NCBI RefSeq assembly: GCF_020497125.1
Contig: NC_059082.1
Coordinates: forward strand, 64,124,948-64,188,947
Length of the DNA stretch: 64,000 nt
DNA from: Mauremys mutica
Taxonomy: Eukaryota > Chordata > Testudines > Geoemydidae
Direction: 5' to 3'
The notes under the pieces are model-generated. The model did no database searches. It was not told the origin of the DNA and was given only the letters and a program-made list of their open reading frames with translations. Shown here piece by piece: positions 36,625-47,428 of the stretch (positions within the stretch are counted from its first letter, which is position 1; each line of letters starts with the position of its first letter). The translations under genes and the position numbers were made by a program.

Positions 36625-37242
36625 AAGTGCTTTTCAAACTTAATTTGATCATGCCCCCACTTAGTTGTATCTATAGTAGTTTATGCCCATCCCTCCTGCC
36701 ACAGAAGTACATATGCCAATTTAAAAAAAAAATCAATATGCAACTCTCACTACATATTAAAAACAGTAAGGCATTGATTCAAACAGAGCCATTTAAATAC
36801 ATGGTAATGTAAATTTTAAGTGAGATACTGCTTACTGGCATCACACTGTTGTTACTAGTGTAATAGGTGTGCCTGTTTTTTGGAGCAGAGCAATTCCACG
36901 AATAAGCCCATGATCCAAAACTTGTGCTCAATGCTTACAATTAAATGTGCATTTCACGTCATAGCAAACAGATTAACATACAGATGGCAATGGCTTTGTA
37001 TAATGCTATGCAAGCTTAACAGAAATCCATCAAAAATCACAGCGCCATCTGAGGACCTGATATGTCTGGAGGAATCAGCATTGCTACTTATTCGTTGCTG
37101 GTGTAAAATGTGCACAGTAAGTTTTGTTGTTGGGAGGGGAGGTTCCTAGAGCTTCTCACATTGCCCCAGAATGCATTATGTGCGCCGCCCCCCTCCCCCC
37201 CCCCCCCCGGGTGGTGTGGACCACCCAGTTTGAGAACCTCTA
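36625..37242 (+). mobile_element. hAT element, TTCAAACT / AGTTTGAGAACC family
   Basis: The left end AAGTGCTTTTCAAACTT pairs with the right end AGTTTGAGAACCTCTA. Flanks are TTCTACAC and TTCTACAG (7 of 8). It has the same ends as 2283, 38606 and 38984 but a longer and different interior (618 bp), including a C run at about 37187-37209. No transposase is seen. Confidence 0.7.
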
Positions 37243-38353
37243 TTCTACAGCATGCTCATTCAGACAAAAACTTCAACATTTCCTTCAGTTTATGCCTTTG
37301 AAAAAAACATTTTAAAGCATATTTCACCAGCATTTGTAATTTGACTCTCTACCTTGTAAACATGTTTTTCTGGTAGTTCTACCACATTACTGCTTTGAAC
37401 TTGCTGACTCAAACTGTATTAATTTTGAAAATGCTTATTTGGAAAGAGCAGGAGGATAGACATGAAGGGCTCAAAGTCATTTTTAAAATGCCTTATACGG
37501 GCAATTTTTTGTCAGATCTTTCACTGCAACATCCGAATCTCATACATAATAAAATACACACAAACACTATTATATTTGCATATTGCCTGTATGCTTTAGA
37601 CTCGTGGACCCCAGCTCATCTTGGCATTAAACATGGGGTATATTGTACAGTGTATGAGTATTGCATAAACAGCAAATTCTGCCAGTACTGATCTAATTGT
37701 TTGAAGTTTTTCTGTTATAGGACAAATGTTTGGTAGATTATATCAAGGCAAATAGCTGGCAACACTCTGTAGAAAGATATTTAAGTTTTGATTCAATTCT
37801 AGTATTTGTTAATGACAAAATGAGTGCACTGTGAAGATCCATAGAAAGTACAGGCTGTGTCTACGCCAACCTCATTCCTGAACCTTTCTGTTTTTCTCCT
37901 TATAGAGCTGAGTCTATTAGTTGTGCTGCATCAGATGGTAGATTTATTACAGGGTTAAATGTCCCAGTAAATTTGTTGCACTTGACAAACTAGATGAGGC
38001 ATCTTTAGCAGGGGAAAAACTAGCACACCAACTGCATCTAGATAGATACAATAGGTCACAGCTGGTTGTGTTGGTTAGCAACATAAATTACAGAACACAT
38101 ACAGCTGGAATATAACCTCAAACTCAAACTGGTTCACAGAGGGTGTTTCTAACACCTGTAATTAGCCTACACTTTAGAGAGCAAAAGGGAAGAAACACTA
38201 GTCTCTTCCCAGCAGCAAAAGACAGATCCTGAATTACTACCATACTCATTCCCTTCCTCGCTGAGTAACCAATAAACCTACACCCCACTAATGCCTAAGC
38301 TTCACCCCTGAGTTTGGCTTTTGTAGAGTTTTACCTTAAAAGATTCCCCAGAG
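37243..38353. other. Unannotated stretch
   Basis: No gene or complete repeat. GGCTGTGTCTACGCC at about 37854 may be an isolated Harbinger-like terminus, too short to call. Confidence 0.4.
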
Positions 38354-38477
38354 TAGGGTGACCAGACAGCAAATGTGAAAAATCAGGACAGGGGGTTGGG
38401 GGTAATAGGAGCCTATATAAGAAAAAGACCCAAAAATCAGGACTGTCCCTATAAAATTGGGACATCTGGTCACCCAA
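38354..38477 (+). mobile_element. TAGGGTGACCAGA MITE with perfect 8-bp duplication
   Basis: TAGGGTGACCAGA opens and TCTGGTCACCCAA closes the element. CCCCAGAG lies on both sides (38346-38353 and 38478-38485). An 8-bp duplication indicates hAT. The interior is a near-palindrome (AAAAATCAGGAC and GTCCCTATAAAATTGGGAC). The sequence is familiar as an abundant short repeat of reptile genomes. Confidence 0.85.
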
Positions 38478-38605
38478 CCCCAGAGCTACTTTGTATCCAG
38501 ATTTCAAGCTAACTGGACTCACAGGCTAGCATGACTCAGCAGAAATTGCCCAGCATCCAGTGCAGGACCTGAAACTCTGGTGCCTGACAGAACCATACCC
38601 TACAC

Positions 38606-38809
38606 CAGGGGTCTCAAACTGGAGGTCAGGATCTTCAGGGGGTTATGAGGTTATTACATGGGGGGGGTCATGAGCTGCCAGCCTCCACCCCAAACCCCAC
38701 ATTTATAATGGTGTTAAACATATAAAGTGTTTTTAATTTATAAGGGGGGTCACACTCAGAGACTTGCTACGTGAAAGGGGTCACCACTATAAAAGTTTGA
38801 GAACCACTG
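38606..38809 (+). mobile_element. hAT MITE, copy 1 of a nearby pair
   Basis: CAGGGGTCTCAAACTGG at the left and AGTTTGAGAACCACTG at the right. Flanks CCCTACAC and CCCTCCAC differ at one of 8 bases. The interior (GGGGGTTATGAGGTTATTAC, TTTTTAATTTATAAGGGGGG) is shared with 38984-39206 in the same orientation. Confidence 0.85.
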
Positions 38810-38983
38810 CCCTCCACTATTTAGGGAGTTAAACTAATATCAAGCCCCAAGATAGGAGAAACCAACTACATGTTACACCCACTAGCACTGATTTCTACCT
38901 TCCTCCTACCCTTATTACGAAGAGTAGAGACCAGACAATCTTATCTCAGAGATATTTTTAAATACTTCAGGGTTCCTCTAGAA

Positions 38984-39206
38984 CAGGGGTTCTCAAACTG
39001 GGGGTCAGGACCCCTCAGGGGATTGTGAGGTTATTACATGGGGGGGGTCACAAGCTATCGGCCTCCACTCCAAATCCCACTTTGCCTCCTGCATTTATAA
39101 ATGATGTTAAATATATTTAAAAGTGTTTTTAATTTATAAGGGGGGGTTGCACTCAGAGGCTTGCTATGTGAAAGGAGTCACCAGTACAAAAGTTTGAGAA
39201 CCACTG
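38984..39206 (+). mobile_element. hAT MITE, copy 2 of a nearby pair
   Basis: CAGGGGTTCTCAAACTG at the left and AGTTTGAGAACCACTG at the right, flanked by a perfect CTCTAGAA duplication (38976-38983, 39207-39214). Same family and orientation as 38606-38809, only 174 bases away. Confidence 0.9.
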
Positions 39207-39214
39207 CTCTAGAA

Positions 39215-40473
39215 GGAGCAGAAGCACAGGTGGACATAATTTGGGTTCACATGAGATCTGTTATTTATACTGTCACAGAGAACCACCAATAGATCGTAAT
39301 GCAGTACAACTGCTTCCTATTGTGTGGTGGGAAACTGCCAAGTAGTTGTGGTTTTAAATTAGCTGCTTTGTTCTCATTCTTGTTTGTTGTCTGTTTAAGT
39401 AGGTGTTTTGTGGCAAGCAATTTATAGTGGTTAAAAACAAAACAAAAAATACAAAAAGTATAAAGAAAAATCTAGCATGGAAAAGTGAAGGGGTCTATTG
39501 GCTGACACCACAAGAGGCTGGAGAGTCTCCAGAGCAGATATGTTAATCCAGAGTACAATTTAGGGAGCACTCCTGCTATTAGGTTAAAGGCCTGATCTTC
39601 CATTTGGCTGCTGGTGCACCCCACTCACAGTCAGTTGCAGGATCTGGGCCTATTACTGTAACAGGAACAGGTATTTATTTGTATAATTCTGCCATTACAA
39701 CCAAGGTGGCATCATGACATCTGTTTAAAGGTGGATCTTCTAAGTACCCTAAAATCAACATGCTTAGTCAGATTTCTTTGAAACCTGGTGTGCCTCAGGA
39801 GGATGCATGATAGGGCTGACCAATCAAATTTTGGGTCATTTGACCCCCGAATAAAATAACCATTTAAAAAAAGGTTTTAGGAAAGTTTTTTGGTTCTTTT
39901 GCCTAGAGATCAAACTATTGATGTGGTGTAGGTCAAAATGGTCTATTGGGTTTTATGCAAGGTAGTGTATGACACCTGCCAAATCTTTGGGTAATGGTAT
40001 TTGTTTGAGAATGATATTTAAGAAAATGTACATTTTTATACCAAGCACGTTCCAATACAAAAACATCTAGAGGGTTTCCATTCCTGCCATTTTATATATT
40101 TCAGCTCAACTCTTGTAAGTGCTCTAAAATTCAAATAGTTAGTCAGATTGCTTTGAAATTTGGTATGCAGCATAGGGAAGTATGAGTGATCCAAATTTTG
40201 AGTTGTTTGGCTAAGGGATTCCTAAGTTACAGCCTCCTCCAAAAAACTGTTTCCTTCTGTAGTCTGAAAGGTACTAATGACTGGATGAATCACAGACCTA
40301 TTGATAGCTACGAACTCACCCTTTAATTAACATCACTAAGGATAAATTAATCACAAGTCCCCACCTAAGACAAAAGGTTTGGACTGAGTGGCTGGAGGTC
40401 GATATAATTTGTGAGTCATGCATGGCAATTTTATTTTGGGGAGAAGGTAATCCATGTATTTGGGGTAGGGGAG
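39215..40473. other. Unannotated stretch
   Basis: AT-rich, with a degraded palindromic MITE at about 39590-39655 (GGCCTGATCTTCC ... GGATCTGGGCC). No gene recognised. Confidence 0.45.
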
Positions 40474-40722
40474 TGTGACTGCACCCCATATTCTTCATAG
40501 CGATATTATTCTGATATGATTATGATGTAATCATAATGTATTTTATGCAAGATAAGTCATGTGAGCTGTCATTGGAAAGGTTATGATTTACTGAATATGA
40601 TTATCCTATTTGTATGCATGTATCATTTTTGTATCCGAAGTTAGGAATATTGACAAATATATCTGTATTACAAATGTGTTTACACCTGGGGAACACCCAC
40701 TAGGCAAAAGACTCAGGGAGGG
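40474..40722 (+). mobile_element. LTR fragment, same family as 9741-10650
   Basis: TGTGACTGCACCCCATATTC starts at 40474 and the similarity to 9741 continues through TATGATTATCCTATTTGTAT and TTTGTATCCGAAGTTA. It stops where the SINE begins, and the rest of the LTR is not found on the far side, so it is truncated rather than simply interrupted. Confidence 0.7.
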
Positions 40723-40913
40723 AGAGAGGGATAGCTCAGTGGTTTGAGCATCGGCCTGCTAAACTCAGGGTTGTGAGTTCAATCCTTGTGGGGGCCACCT
40801 AGGGATCTGGGGCAAAATCAGTACTTGGTCCTGCTAGTGATGGCAGGGGGCTGGACTCGATGACCTTTCAAGGTCCCTTCCAGTTCTAGGAGATTGGTAT
40901 ATCTCCAATTATT
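40723..40913 (+). mobile_element. Turtle tRNA-derived SINE (PolIII/Cry type)
   Basis: GAGGGATAGCTCAGTGG carries the A box (40732-40742) and GAGTTCAATCC the B box (40775-40785) of the polymerase III promoter. They are followed by CAAAATCAGTACTTGGTCC, GGGGGCTGGACTCGATGA and the end GGTATATCTCC. It looks less decayed than the copy at 35183. It is a retroposed element and not a functional tRNA gene: the anticodon arm and acceptor pairing do not fold as a tRNA. Confidence 0.9.
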
Positions 40914-41740
40914 ACTCTCGGTCTAAATGATTGGCTGAGTCCCCTGCTCTAGAGGATCAGATGTGGGGAGGCTGCTGCCTGCTGCTAATGATGTTAAATG
41001 GAAAAAAAGAAGAGATAATATTCCCCCTTCTCTTCAAGGTGTCCCAGCTCCTCCCCCGAGTCCTGCTGTAGATTGCAGAGCTGTTCTGGTGACTTTCTGT
41101 GCACCGAGAAGTTAGGCACTGTGCTGCTCAGCAGTGCAACACCTAAGTCCCTTTGTGGATTCCACCCAAGTTCTTCACCTCCTTTTCCAACCCATTCACT
41201 CTCACCCACTCTCTAAAACTACAAAATGACAAATCAGGGAAATAAGATTGTCCACACCACCTTCCCTCTACCCTCTTTGAGCAGTGCCTCAAAAGGCACA
41301 TACTCACAATGGGCTACGGATCCGGAAGCTCCCTCGAAGTGGGGGGGCTACCAGTGCCCAAACTATGGCCCTGCCCCCTATTCAACCCCTTCCCTCAAGG
41401 CCCCACCCATGCCTCACCCCTTCCTGAAGCCCCGCCCCATCACACCTCTTCCCTGAGGCCCCACCCTTGGTCCACCTCTTCCCCTGAGGCCCGCTCCTCT
41501 CTGCCCCCTCCCCCTGTCATTTGCCCTTAAGGCAGATAAAAAGTGGGAGGGAAAATCCCTCCCACTTTAAAAAGTGATGGGACCACGGCCCCCTGACTGC
41601 CTGGCATTAGGTATTATAAGATTCAGGAGATTCCAGATCCTGGCATACACTCACACATTTAGCCAACTTCCCAGAAAAAATATAACATGTATGCAGTTTA
41701 AAAATCACTTACCAGCCTTTTACACCTCCCCTCCTCTGAG
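40914..41740. other. C-rich low-complexity block in unique DNA
   Basis: 41340-41520 is a degenerate C-rich repeat (CTTCCCTGAGGCCCCACCC units) of the kind found inside reptile hAT elements, followed by a perfect small hairpin with 13-bp arms (AAAGTGGGAGGGA, 41540-41566). No ends or duplication were found. Confidence 0.45.
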
Positions 41741-41964
41741 GGTAGGTCTAATTCCCAGCTCCCATAGACATACCCATGCTAGCTCTGCTTGAGCTTGTAC
41801 ACTAAAAATATCAGTGTGGCCAGGATAGCAGCTGAGGCCAGCTAGCCCAAGCTGCTGCCTGTGCTAACCCAGCTACACTGATATTTTTAGCACACTAGCT
41901 CAAGCAGAGCTAGCATAGATACATCAACACAAGCTGGGAATCTCAGCTCAAATGTAGATGTACC
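41741..41964. mobile_element. 224-bp foldback MITE
   Basis: Almost the whole element is one palindrome centred near 41852. GGTAGGTCTA at the left mirrors TAGATGTACC at the right, and GCTAGCTCTGCTTGAGCT mirrors AGCTCAAGCAGAGCTAGC exactly. CTAAAAATATCAGTGT mirrors ACACTGATATTTTTAG. No coding. The superfamily is uncertain. Confidence 0.75.
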
Positions 41965-42185
41965 ATTACTCACAGGACACTATCTCAACCCACACTTTCA
42001 CTTAACCATCATTAAAGCATTAGAATCCTCTCATATGACACTTCACTGCTGACAATATGCTTTGTAATAAAAGCTCTGTGCCCTGCATAACCTATACAAT
42101 ACTGCATCTTGAAGGATACACATGTACCTCTTCCCTTTCCTCACCCAACGAGAGGGTGCAAAACATAGATATCTTCATATCACAT

Positions 42186-43298
42186 TGTGACACCCTGGCA
42201 CCCCAATATTCACCACTGTTATGTAATTAGGATATGTTTTGTACAAAGTATGCCTTGTGAGGTGTCATTCTAAAAGTCTTGATCTGCTAGACAGTAATAT
42301 CTCATTGGATTGTATGTCCTATCATAACATGTGAAGTTACGAAGTTTGGCTATGTACGTGTTACTGAAACATGTTGTGAGGTTGAAAACACCCACAAGCA
42401 GCCTTTCAGGTACAACAGTAAAAAGGCCAAACAATGTTAATGGCTTATTGAGGAAATGCACACAAGCACAAGGATTATCCCAGGAACTGGGTACCATAGA
42501 AACCTCTCAGAGATAGCACTACACAGTGGGAACTGTTTGACCCAGGTCACAGAAAAAGAGCTTTCCAGCAAATGAGGAGACGATGTAAAAGGGGGACAAT
42601 GTCATCATGATGGTACCTCACTCTCCCTACAACACACCTGGAAACATCTGAGGGGCAAGGACTGAACTGTGGGAAGTGATGGTGATCCCAGGCTAGGAAG
42701 ATTTTTAGCCTGTGTATGAAAACCTGGGAAAGCCATGGCAACTTGTGCCTTAAGAATCTGCCAGCCTGTTTATCACTCAGGGTGAGAATTTGCTAATTTA
42801 TATCCTACCTATCTAGTGTGTTACGCTCAGTTTGTGGTTTTTGTTTATTTACTAAGGTAATCTGCTTTGATCTGTTTGCTATCACTTATAATCACTTAAA
42901 ATCTATCTTTTGTGGTTAATAAACTCATTTTGTTTTGTCTGTAAAACCAGTGTGGAACTCACAGTTGGGGGAGAATGCTGTTGCATATCTCTCTTCACAT
43001 TGAAAGAGAGGGAGAATTTTATGAGCTTACGTTGTATAGTTCTCTGTGCAGCGCAAGATGATCCAATTTTGGGTTTACACTCCAGAGGGGGTGTGTACTT
43101 GTGTGTTGGGCAAGTCCTTAGCTGAGCTCTCCCATGCAGTGCTGATCTCAGCATCTGTGTGAATATAGCTGCAGCTGGGTGTGTGCTGGAATGGGGCTTG
43201 AGAGCCTGTCACAGCAGCACAGAGTAAGGGGAACTCAGGCTAGTTGGTCAGGCGAGCTCAGTGGTATCCTAGTTCCAAATGGGGGGGAACCCGTCACA
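42186..43298 (+). mobile_element. Retroviral-type LTR
   Basis: Starts TGTGACACC and ends CCCGTCACA, like 26606-27763. Motif order is similar: TTGTACAAAGTATGCC, TGTGAGGTGTCATT, the GGAAACATCTGAGGG region, then GGTTAATAAACTC with an AATAAA at about 42918. Flanks CACAT and GCCCT do not match, so the insertion is old, rearranged, or the ends are slightly misplaced. No retroviral genes adjoin it; the sequence immediately downstream is a CR1 LINE. Confidence 0.65.
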
Positions 43299-43329
43299 GC
43301 CCTGCTGACTGTTTGGCAAGTTTCCTGCT

Positions 43330-45480
43330 TCTGATGTACTTAAATAAAAATGTTGATGTTAGTTTTTGTCTTTTGCTAGTTAATCTTCAAATTCTTTTTT
43401 GGCCCACCTAATTATACGTTTACACTTGACTTACCAGTAGTTTATGTTCCTTTCTATTTTCCTCGGTAGGATTTGACTAATTTTATAAGATTTTTTTTGT
43501 CACCTTGTACTCTGTTCAGCCATGGTGGCTTATTTTTTGGGTCCTATTTATTTTTTATTTGAAATATATAGATATAGATATAGATATATACTTTGAGTCT
43601 CTGTTATGGTATTTTTAAATAGTTTTCATGTGTCTTGAAGGCAGTTCACTCTTGTGACTGTTCCTTTTAATTTCCATTTAACTAGCTTCCTTATGAAGTT
43701 CAGTGCTACCGTGGTGGGTGTCTTTGGTATTTTGCTCCTTGTGTTAAATTTAATTACATTATCATCACAATTACCGAGCAGTTCATCTATATTCTCCTCT
43801 TGGACCAGATCCTATGTGTCACTTAGGACTAAATCAATAAGTGTCTCTACTTGTTGGTTCCAGGACTAGCTGTCCAAGAAGCAGTAATTTATGGTGTCTA
43901 GAAATTTTATCTCTGCAGCCCATCCTGAGGTTACATTTTTCCAGTCAATGTAGTAGATGAAATCCCCTATTGTTATTTCAGTTTTATGCTTTTTTAGTCT
44001 CTCTAATCTCCCTGAGCATTTCATAATCACTATCACCTCCAGAGCAGATGGTCAGTAGTATATTCCTACTGCAATGCTCTTATTATTCAAGCATGGAATT
44101 TCCATCCATAGAGATTCTATGATACTGTTTGAGTCATTTAAGATGTTCACTATAGTTGACTCTATGCTTTCTTTCACATATAGTGTCATTCCCCCACCCG
44201 TGTGACCCAATCTGTCATTCCGATATATTTTGTACCCTGGTATTACTGTGTCCCATTAATTATTATTGTTCCACCAAGTTTCTGTGATGCCTATTTGATC
44301 AATATCTTCTTTTAATACCAGGTTTACCCATCTCAGTATTTAGACTACTTGGATTTTTTTACAAGCACTTATAAAATTTGTCAATATTTAGTTGTCTGCC
44401 TTCATGTCATATAACTGAAGAGGACTCTTTCGTTTGACTATTTTTCTTCAGTTCCTGACTGTACTTTATCAACTTCTATCCTCTTCTCTGTATTAGGCTA
44501 TAGAGTATCCCCTTTAATAAATCATCTCCTATGGGATATATCTGTCTGTATTGGGTGCTCCTCCACACCTATTGGCTATCCTCCATCTATAACTCCTTTA
44601 CAACCTTTTTATTTCACATGCCAGCCATCTGGTTCCATTTTGGTTTAGGTGGAGCCCATCTTTCCTGAATAGGCACCTTCTTTCTCAGAAATGTTCACAG
44701 TTCTTAATAAGCCTAAATCCCTCCTCCTGACACCATTGTCTCATCCACACATTGAGACCCTGCCATTCTGCCAGTCTAACAGGCCCTACACAGGGAACTG
44801 GAAGCATTCAGAGAATGCTACCATGGAGTTTCTGGCCTTCATCTTTTACCTGGCAGCCTAAATTTGGCCTCCAGGCCCCCCCACATCCTTCCCTATGTCA
44901 TTGGTTTCTACATGTACCATGACCACCGGCTCCTCCTCAGCACCGCACATAGGTCTATCTAGATGTCTTGAGAAGACCACAACCTTTGCTTCCAGCCTTC
45001 AATTCAACATGCGGTTCTCCCAGTCATCACAAACTCAACTATCTATATTTCTAATAATCAAATCCTCCATTACTATTACCTGTTTCTTCCTAATAACAGA
45101 GGTTCCCTCCCCCAGAGAGGTATCTTCAGTGTGAGAGGATACTATGGCATCATCTGAAAGGAAGTTCACAACTATGGGATTGTTTCCCTCCATTCCAGCT
45201 TGATGTTCTCCTTGCTTGAGACGTCCATCTTCTTCAACAGCACAGAGGTTGTCAGACTGCAGGTGGAAACACTCTACTGTGTCCCTGAAAAGCCTTATCT
45301 GTGTACCTTTCCATCTCCCTTAGCTCCTCCAGTTCAGCTACTCTGGTCTTAAGAGCCCATACTCAGTCGCTGAAGGCCATGAGCTGCTTGCACCAAATGC
45401 ACATGCATGCCACCAGCCCACAAGGCAGGTAATCATACATGCTGCATTCAGTGCAAAGCTGGATAGATGTCGCTGATGCC
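43330..45480 (-). pseudogene. CR1-type LINE relic: ORF1 and ORF2 endonuclease
   Basis: Read on the minus strand, 45470-45390 encodes a Cys-rich segment (LHCTECSMYDYLPCGL, then CIWC) followed by a coiled-coil-like VAELEELREMERY. This is the C-terminal part of a CR1 ORF1. Next comes VIVMEDLIIRNID (about 45060), matching the SGNH-esterase GDS block with its serine motif altered. VHVETNDIG (about 44910) is that esterase's later Asn-Asp block. Further on, EDIDQIGITETWW (about 44300) opens the ORF2 endonuclease, with GYKIYRNDRLGHTGGGMTLYVK after it. Stops and frameshifts are many. The reverse transcriptase is absent; the piece ends near 43330, next to an LTR. Limits are approximate. Confidence 0.8.
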
Positions 45481-46625
45481 AGTGTAGTCTGCTATATGGA
45501 GAGAGAACAACCAACTTATGTGGTAACAAAGTCAGATTTTTCCATAGTTATTAACTAGTTTCACAATAGTTTCATATTCATAGCATAGTTTGCATGTGAA
45601 CACTGAAGATATTAGTAATTCATTAAGATGGGTGATGAAATTTGTTTACAATTCTATCTAATATAGCAGAATTACAGGGCTGCCTGTGCAACTCAGTAGG
45701 GAGCTACAGCACTGATAGGTTCTCTTTGAAGTATAGGTTATCAGAATACAACTACAACTCACTTTGCTACTTGCCTGGATGAATCCAGTGTATATGATCT
45801 TCATATCTTTTTGGTGTGCACAAATAAAAAAGAAATATGAAGCTGGGCTACAAGCCAAAACCACTACTATTTTGTAGAATGAAACTTTCCTGTAAATGAA
45901 AGAATGGTATGGCCTGAAATACCCACATTATAAACTCTCTCCTTCCAAGACCCTGTCAGAGTGAATGGGGAATCAGATCCGATACAGCTTTTGATTTTGA
46001 ACATGAGGTACCAAAATGTGGTCTGTTTTGGAAGTGTTTGGAAGGGTATTATGCATATAGTGCTGTCCCCTGGCTGTTCCAGCATGCGCTGATTGTGTGA
46101 GAAGGCACTTCCATTGTACATGCAAAACTCCCATTGATTTCAGTGGAGCAAGAACAGACTCTTTAAGAAGAGCATTAGTAAAGAATCAAGGCATTCCCAT
46201 TAACTGACCTAAGTCTTGGGGAGCCATATTTAAGGAGACCCACAAGGCCCCAGTCAGCTATTTCTCAAGTTTTCATCACACCTTACCACTCTGCTCTGGC
46301 TGCTGATGCAATTAGTAGTAGGATAGCCAGTGCTCAGATGTCTGAATGTAACAAGAGTGTCCTATGTAATAGTAGAGGGTTAAGGTTGCTGCTGGGCAGG
46401 TGTTCCCTTTGGAAGAAAGAAACGCGCCAAGGTCCTCTGAGATCCGGAGCATGTGAATATCTGGAGCATCTTTTTAAGGGATTGCAGGTAAATTTTGGGG
46501 CCTGACAATTTTCTAGTTATGTTTTACGAGTGTTTCAAAGTATTTTTCAAAGTGGTTTCAAGTTTGAGTCTGCTACTGCTCGTGCTGGTAAAACTGCTGT
46601 ACTAATACCCTTTGCCAAACCACCC
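45481..46625. other. Unannotated stretch
   Basis: No gene or repeat recognised. The frames present are short and unremarkable. Confidence 0.45.
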
Positions 46626-46693
46626 TGTGACGGGGCGGGACAGCCCCGCACTGGTACAGCAGGGGTTAACCCTTCTTTGATAGCAGAGGAAGC

Positions 46694-46746
46694 CACGCCC
46701 AGGAAGCTCTGCTGGGCGTGCTCCAACTGGCAGACCGGTATAAAAG
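46694..46746 (+). promoter_or_regulatory. LTR core promoter: inverted CACGCCC boxes plus TATA
   Basis: CCACGCCCAG and CTGGGCGTG are an inverted pair separated by about 9 bases. TATAAAAG (46739-46746) follows about 20 bases later. CACGCCC boxes are typical of SP/KLF factors. The layout suggests a strong start near 46770. Promoter activity is inferred. Confidence 0.55.
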
Positions 46747-47120
46747 CCTGCAGGTCTGCTCAGTCGGGGCTGACCACCGGGGGAGAAGGACGCAGACCAT
46801 CAGCTCCTGCGGGAGGAGAGCCAGTGAGCCTGGACCGGGACGTCAGCCGAGCAGAGGCCGTACCGGAGACCCCGGGGAGGGACGCCTGCCGGAGGGGACC
46901 TACGGGGGAACCGCTCCCACAACGCCGACGTCCGGCTAGACAGGGTAGGAAGTGACCCAGGGGATTGTAGAGACTGACAGCCTTAAAGCTGCAGTACCGC
47001 TCGGCGTGTTGCGGGCAGATCCCTGACGAGCGGGTGGCAAGGAGAGCTTGCCACAAACAGGGCCCTGGGTCGGGGCTCGGTGGAGAGGGCGGGCCCGAGT
47101 CCCCCTACCCCCACCCCTTA

Positions 47121-47320
47121 TACCCCGCCCCGAAGGGGGGGGTTGTTGGACTCCGGCCGCTGGGCCGTGCTACCCCGCCCCGAAGGGGGGGGTTGTTGGA
47201 CTCCGGCCGCTGGGCCGTGCTACCCCGCCCCGAAGGGGGGGGTTGTTGGACTCTGGCCGCTGGGCCGTGCTTCCCCGCCCCGAAGGGGGGGGTTGTTGGA
47301 CTCTGGCCGCTGGGCCGTAA
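47121..47320 (+). repeat. Four-copy 50-bp tandem array in the LTR
   Basis: Four direct copies of a 50-base unit (47121, 47171, 47221, 47271), each starting TACCCCGCCCCGAAGG, followed by an uninterrupted run of G and GTTGTTGGACTC. The copies differ at only a few positions (CTCCGG versus CTCTGG; TAC versus TTC). The 50-base period is not a multiple of three, so the long frames crossing it read through all three phases and are not genes. The C-run and G-run in each unit face each other as a short GC hairpin. Confidence 0.95.
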
Positions 47321-47428
47321 TACGCCGGTTACCAGGGCAGACCGAAGGACAAGGGAGTGGCGTGGCGCTAGGTCCCAGCTCGCCCCGGCCACTAGGGGGT
47401 GCTGGGGTACCAGACCCGTCACACACCC

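Larger units (their letters stand above)
46626..47423 (+). mobile_element. CpG-rich solo LTR with perfect 5-bp duplication
   Basis: TGTGACGGGG opens and CCCGTCACA closes the element, flanked on both sides by CACCC (46621-46625, 47424-47428). A TATA box is at 46739-46746. An inverted pair of CACGCCCAG/CTGGGCGTG boxes lies just upstream, at about 46694-46719. A GC-rich transcribed-region-like segment and a 50-bp tandem array follow. It is much richer in CpG than the surrounding DNA. A related but decayed copy is at 54607-55360. No internal genes are next to it, so it is a solo LTR or another LTR-type element whose internal part was lost by recombination. Confidence 0.8.

Noticed and set aside
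37854..37870. Harbinger-like terminus GGCTGTGTCTACGCC
   Set aside because: Only about 15 bases match and there is no partner end.
40723..40800. tRNA gene (A and B boxes present)
   Set aside because: It is the head of a SINE. The body and tail of the SINE follow, and the cloverleaf does not fold.
47121..47320. CRISPR-like regular repeat
   Set aside because: Direct tandem copies without unique spacers, in vertebrate DNA, inside an LTR.
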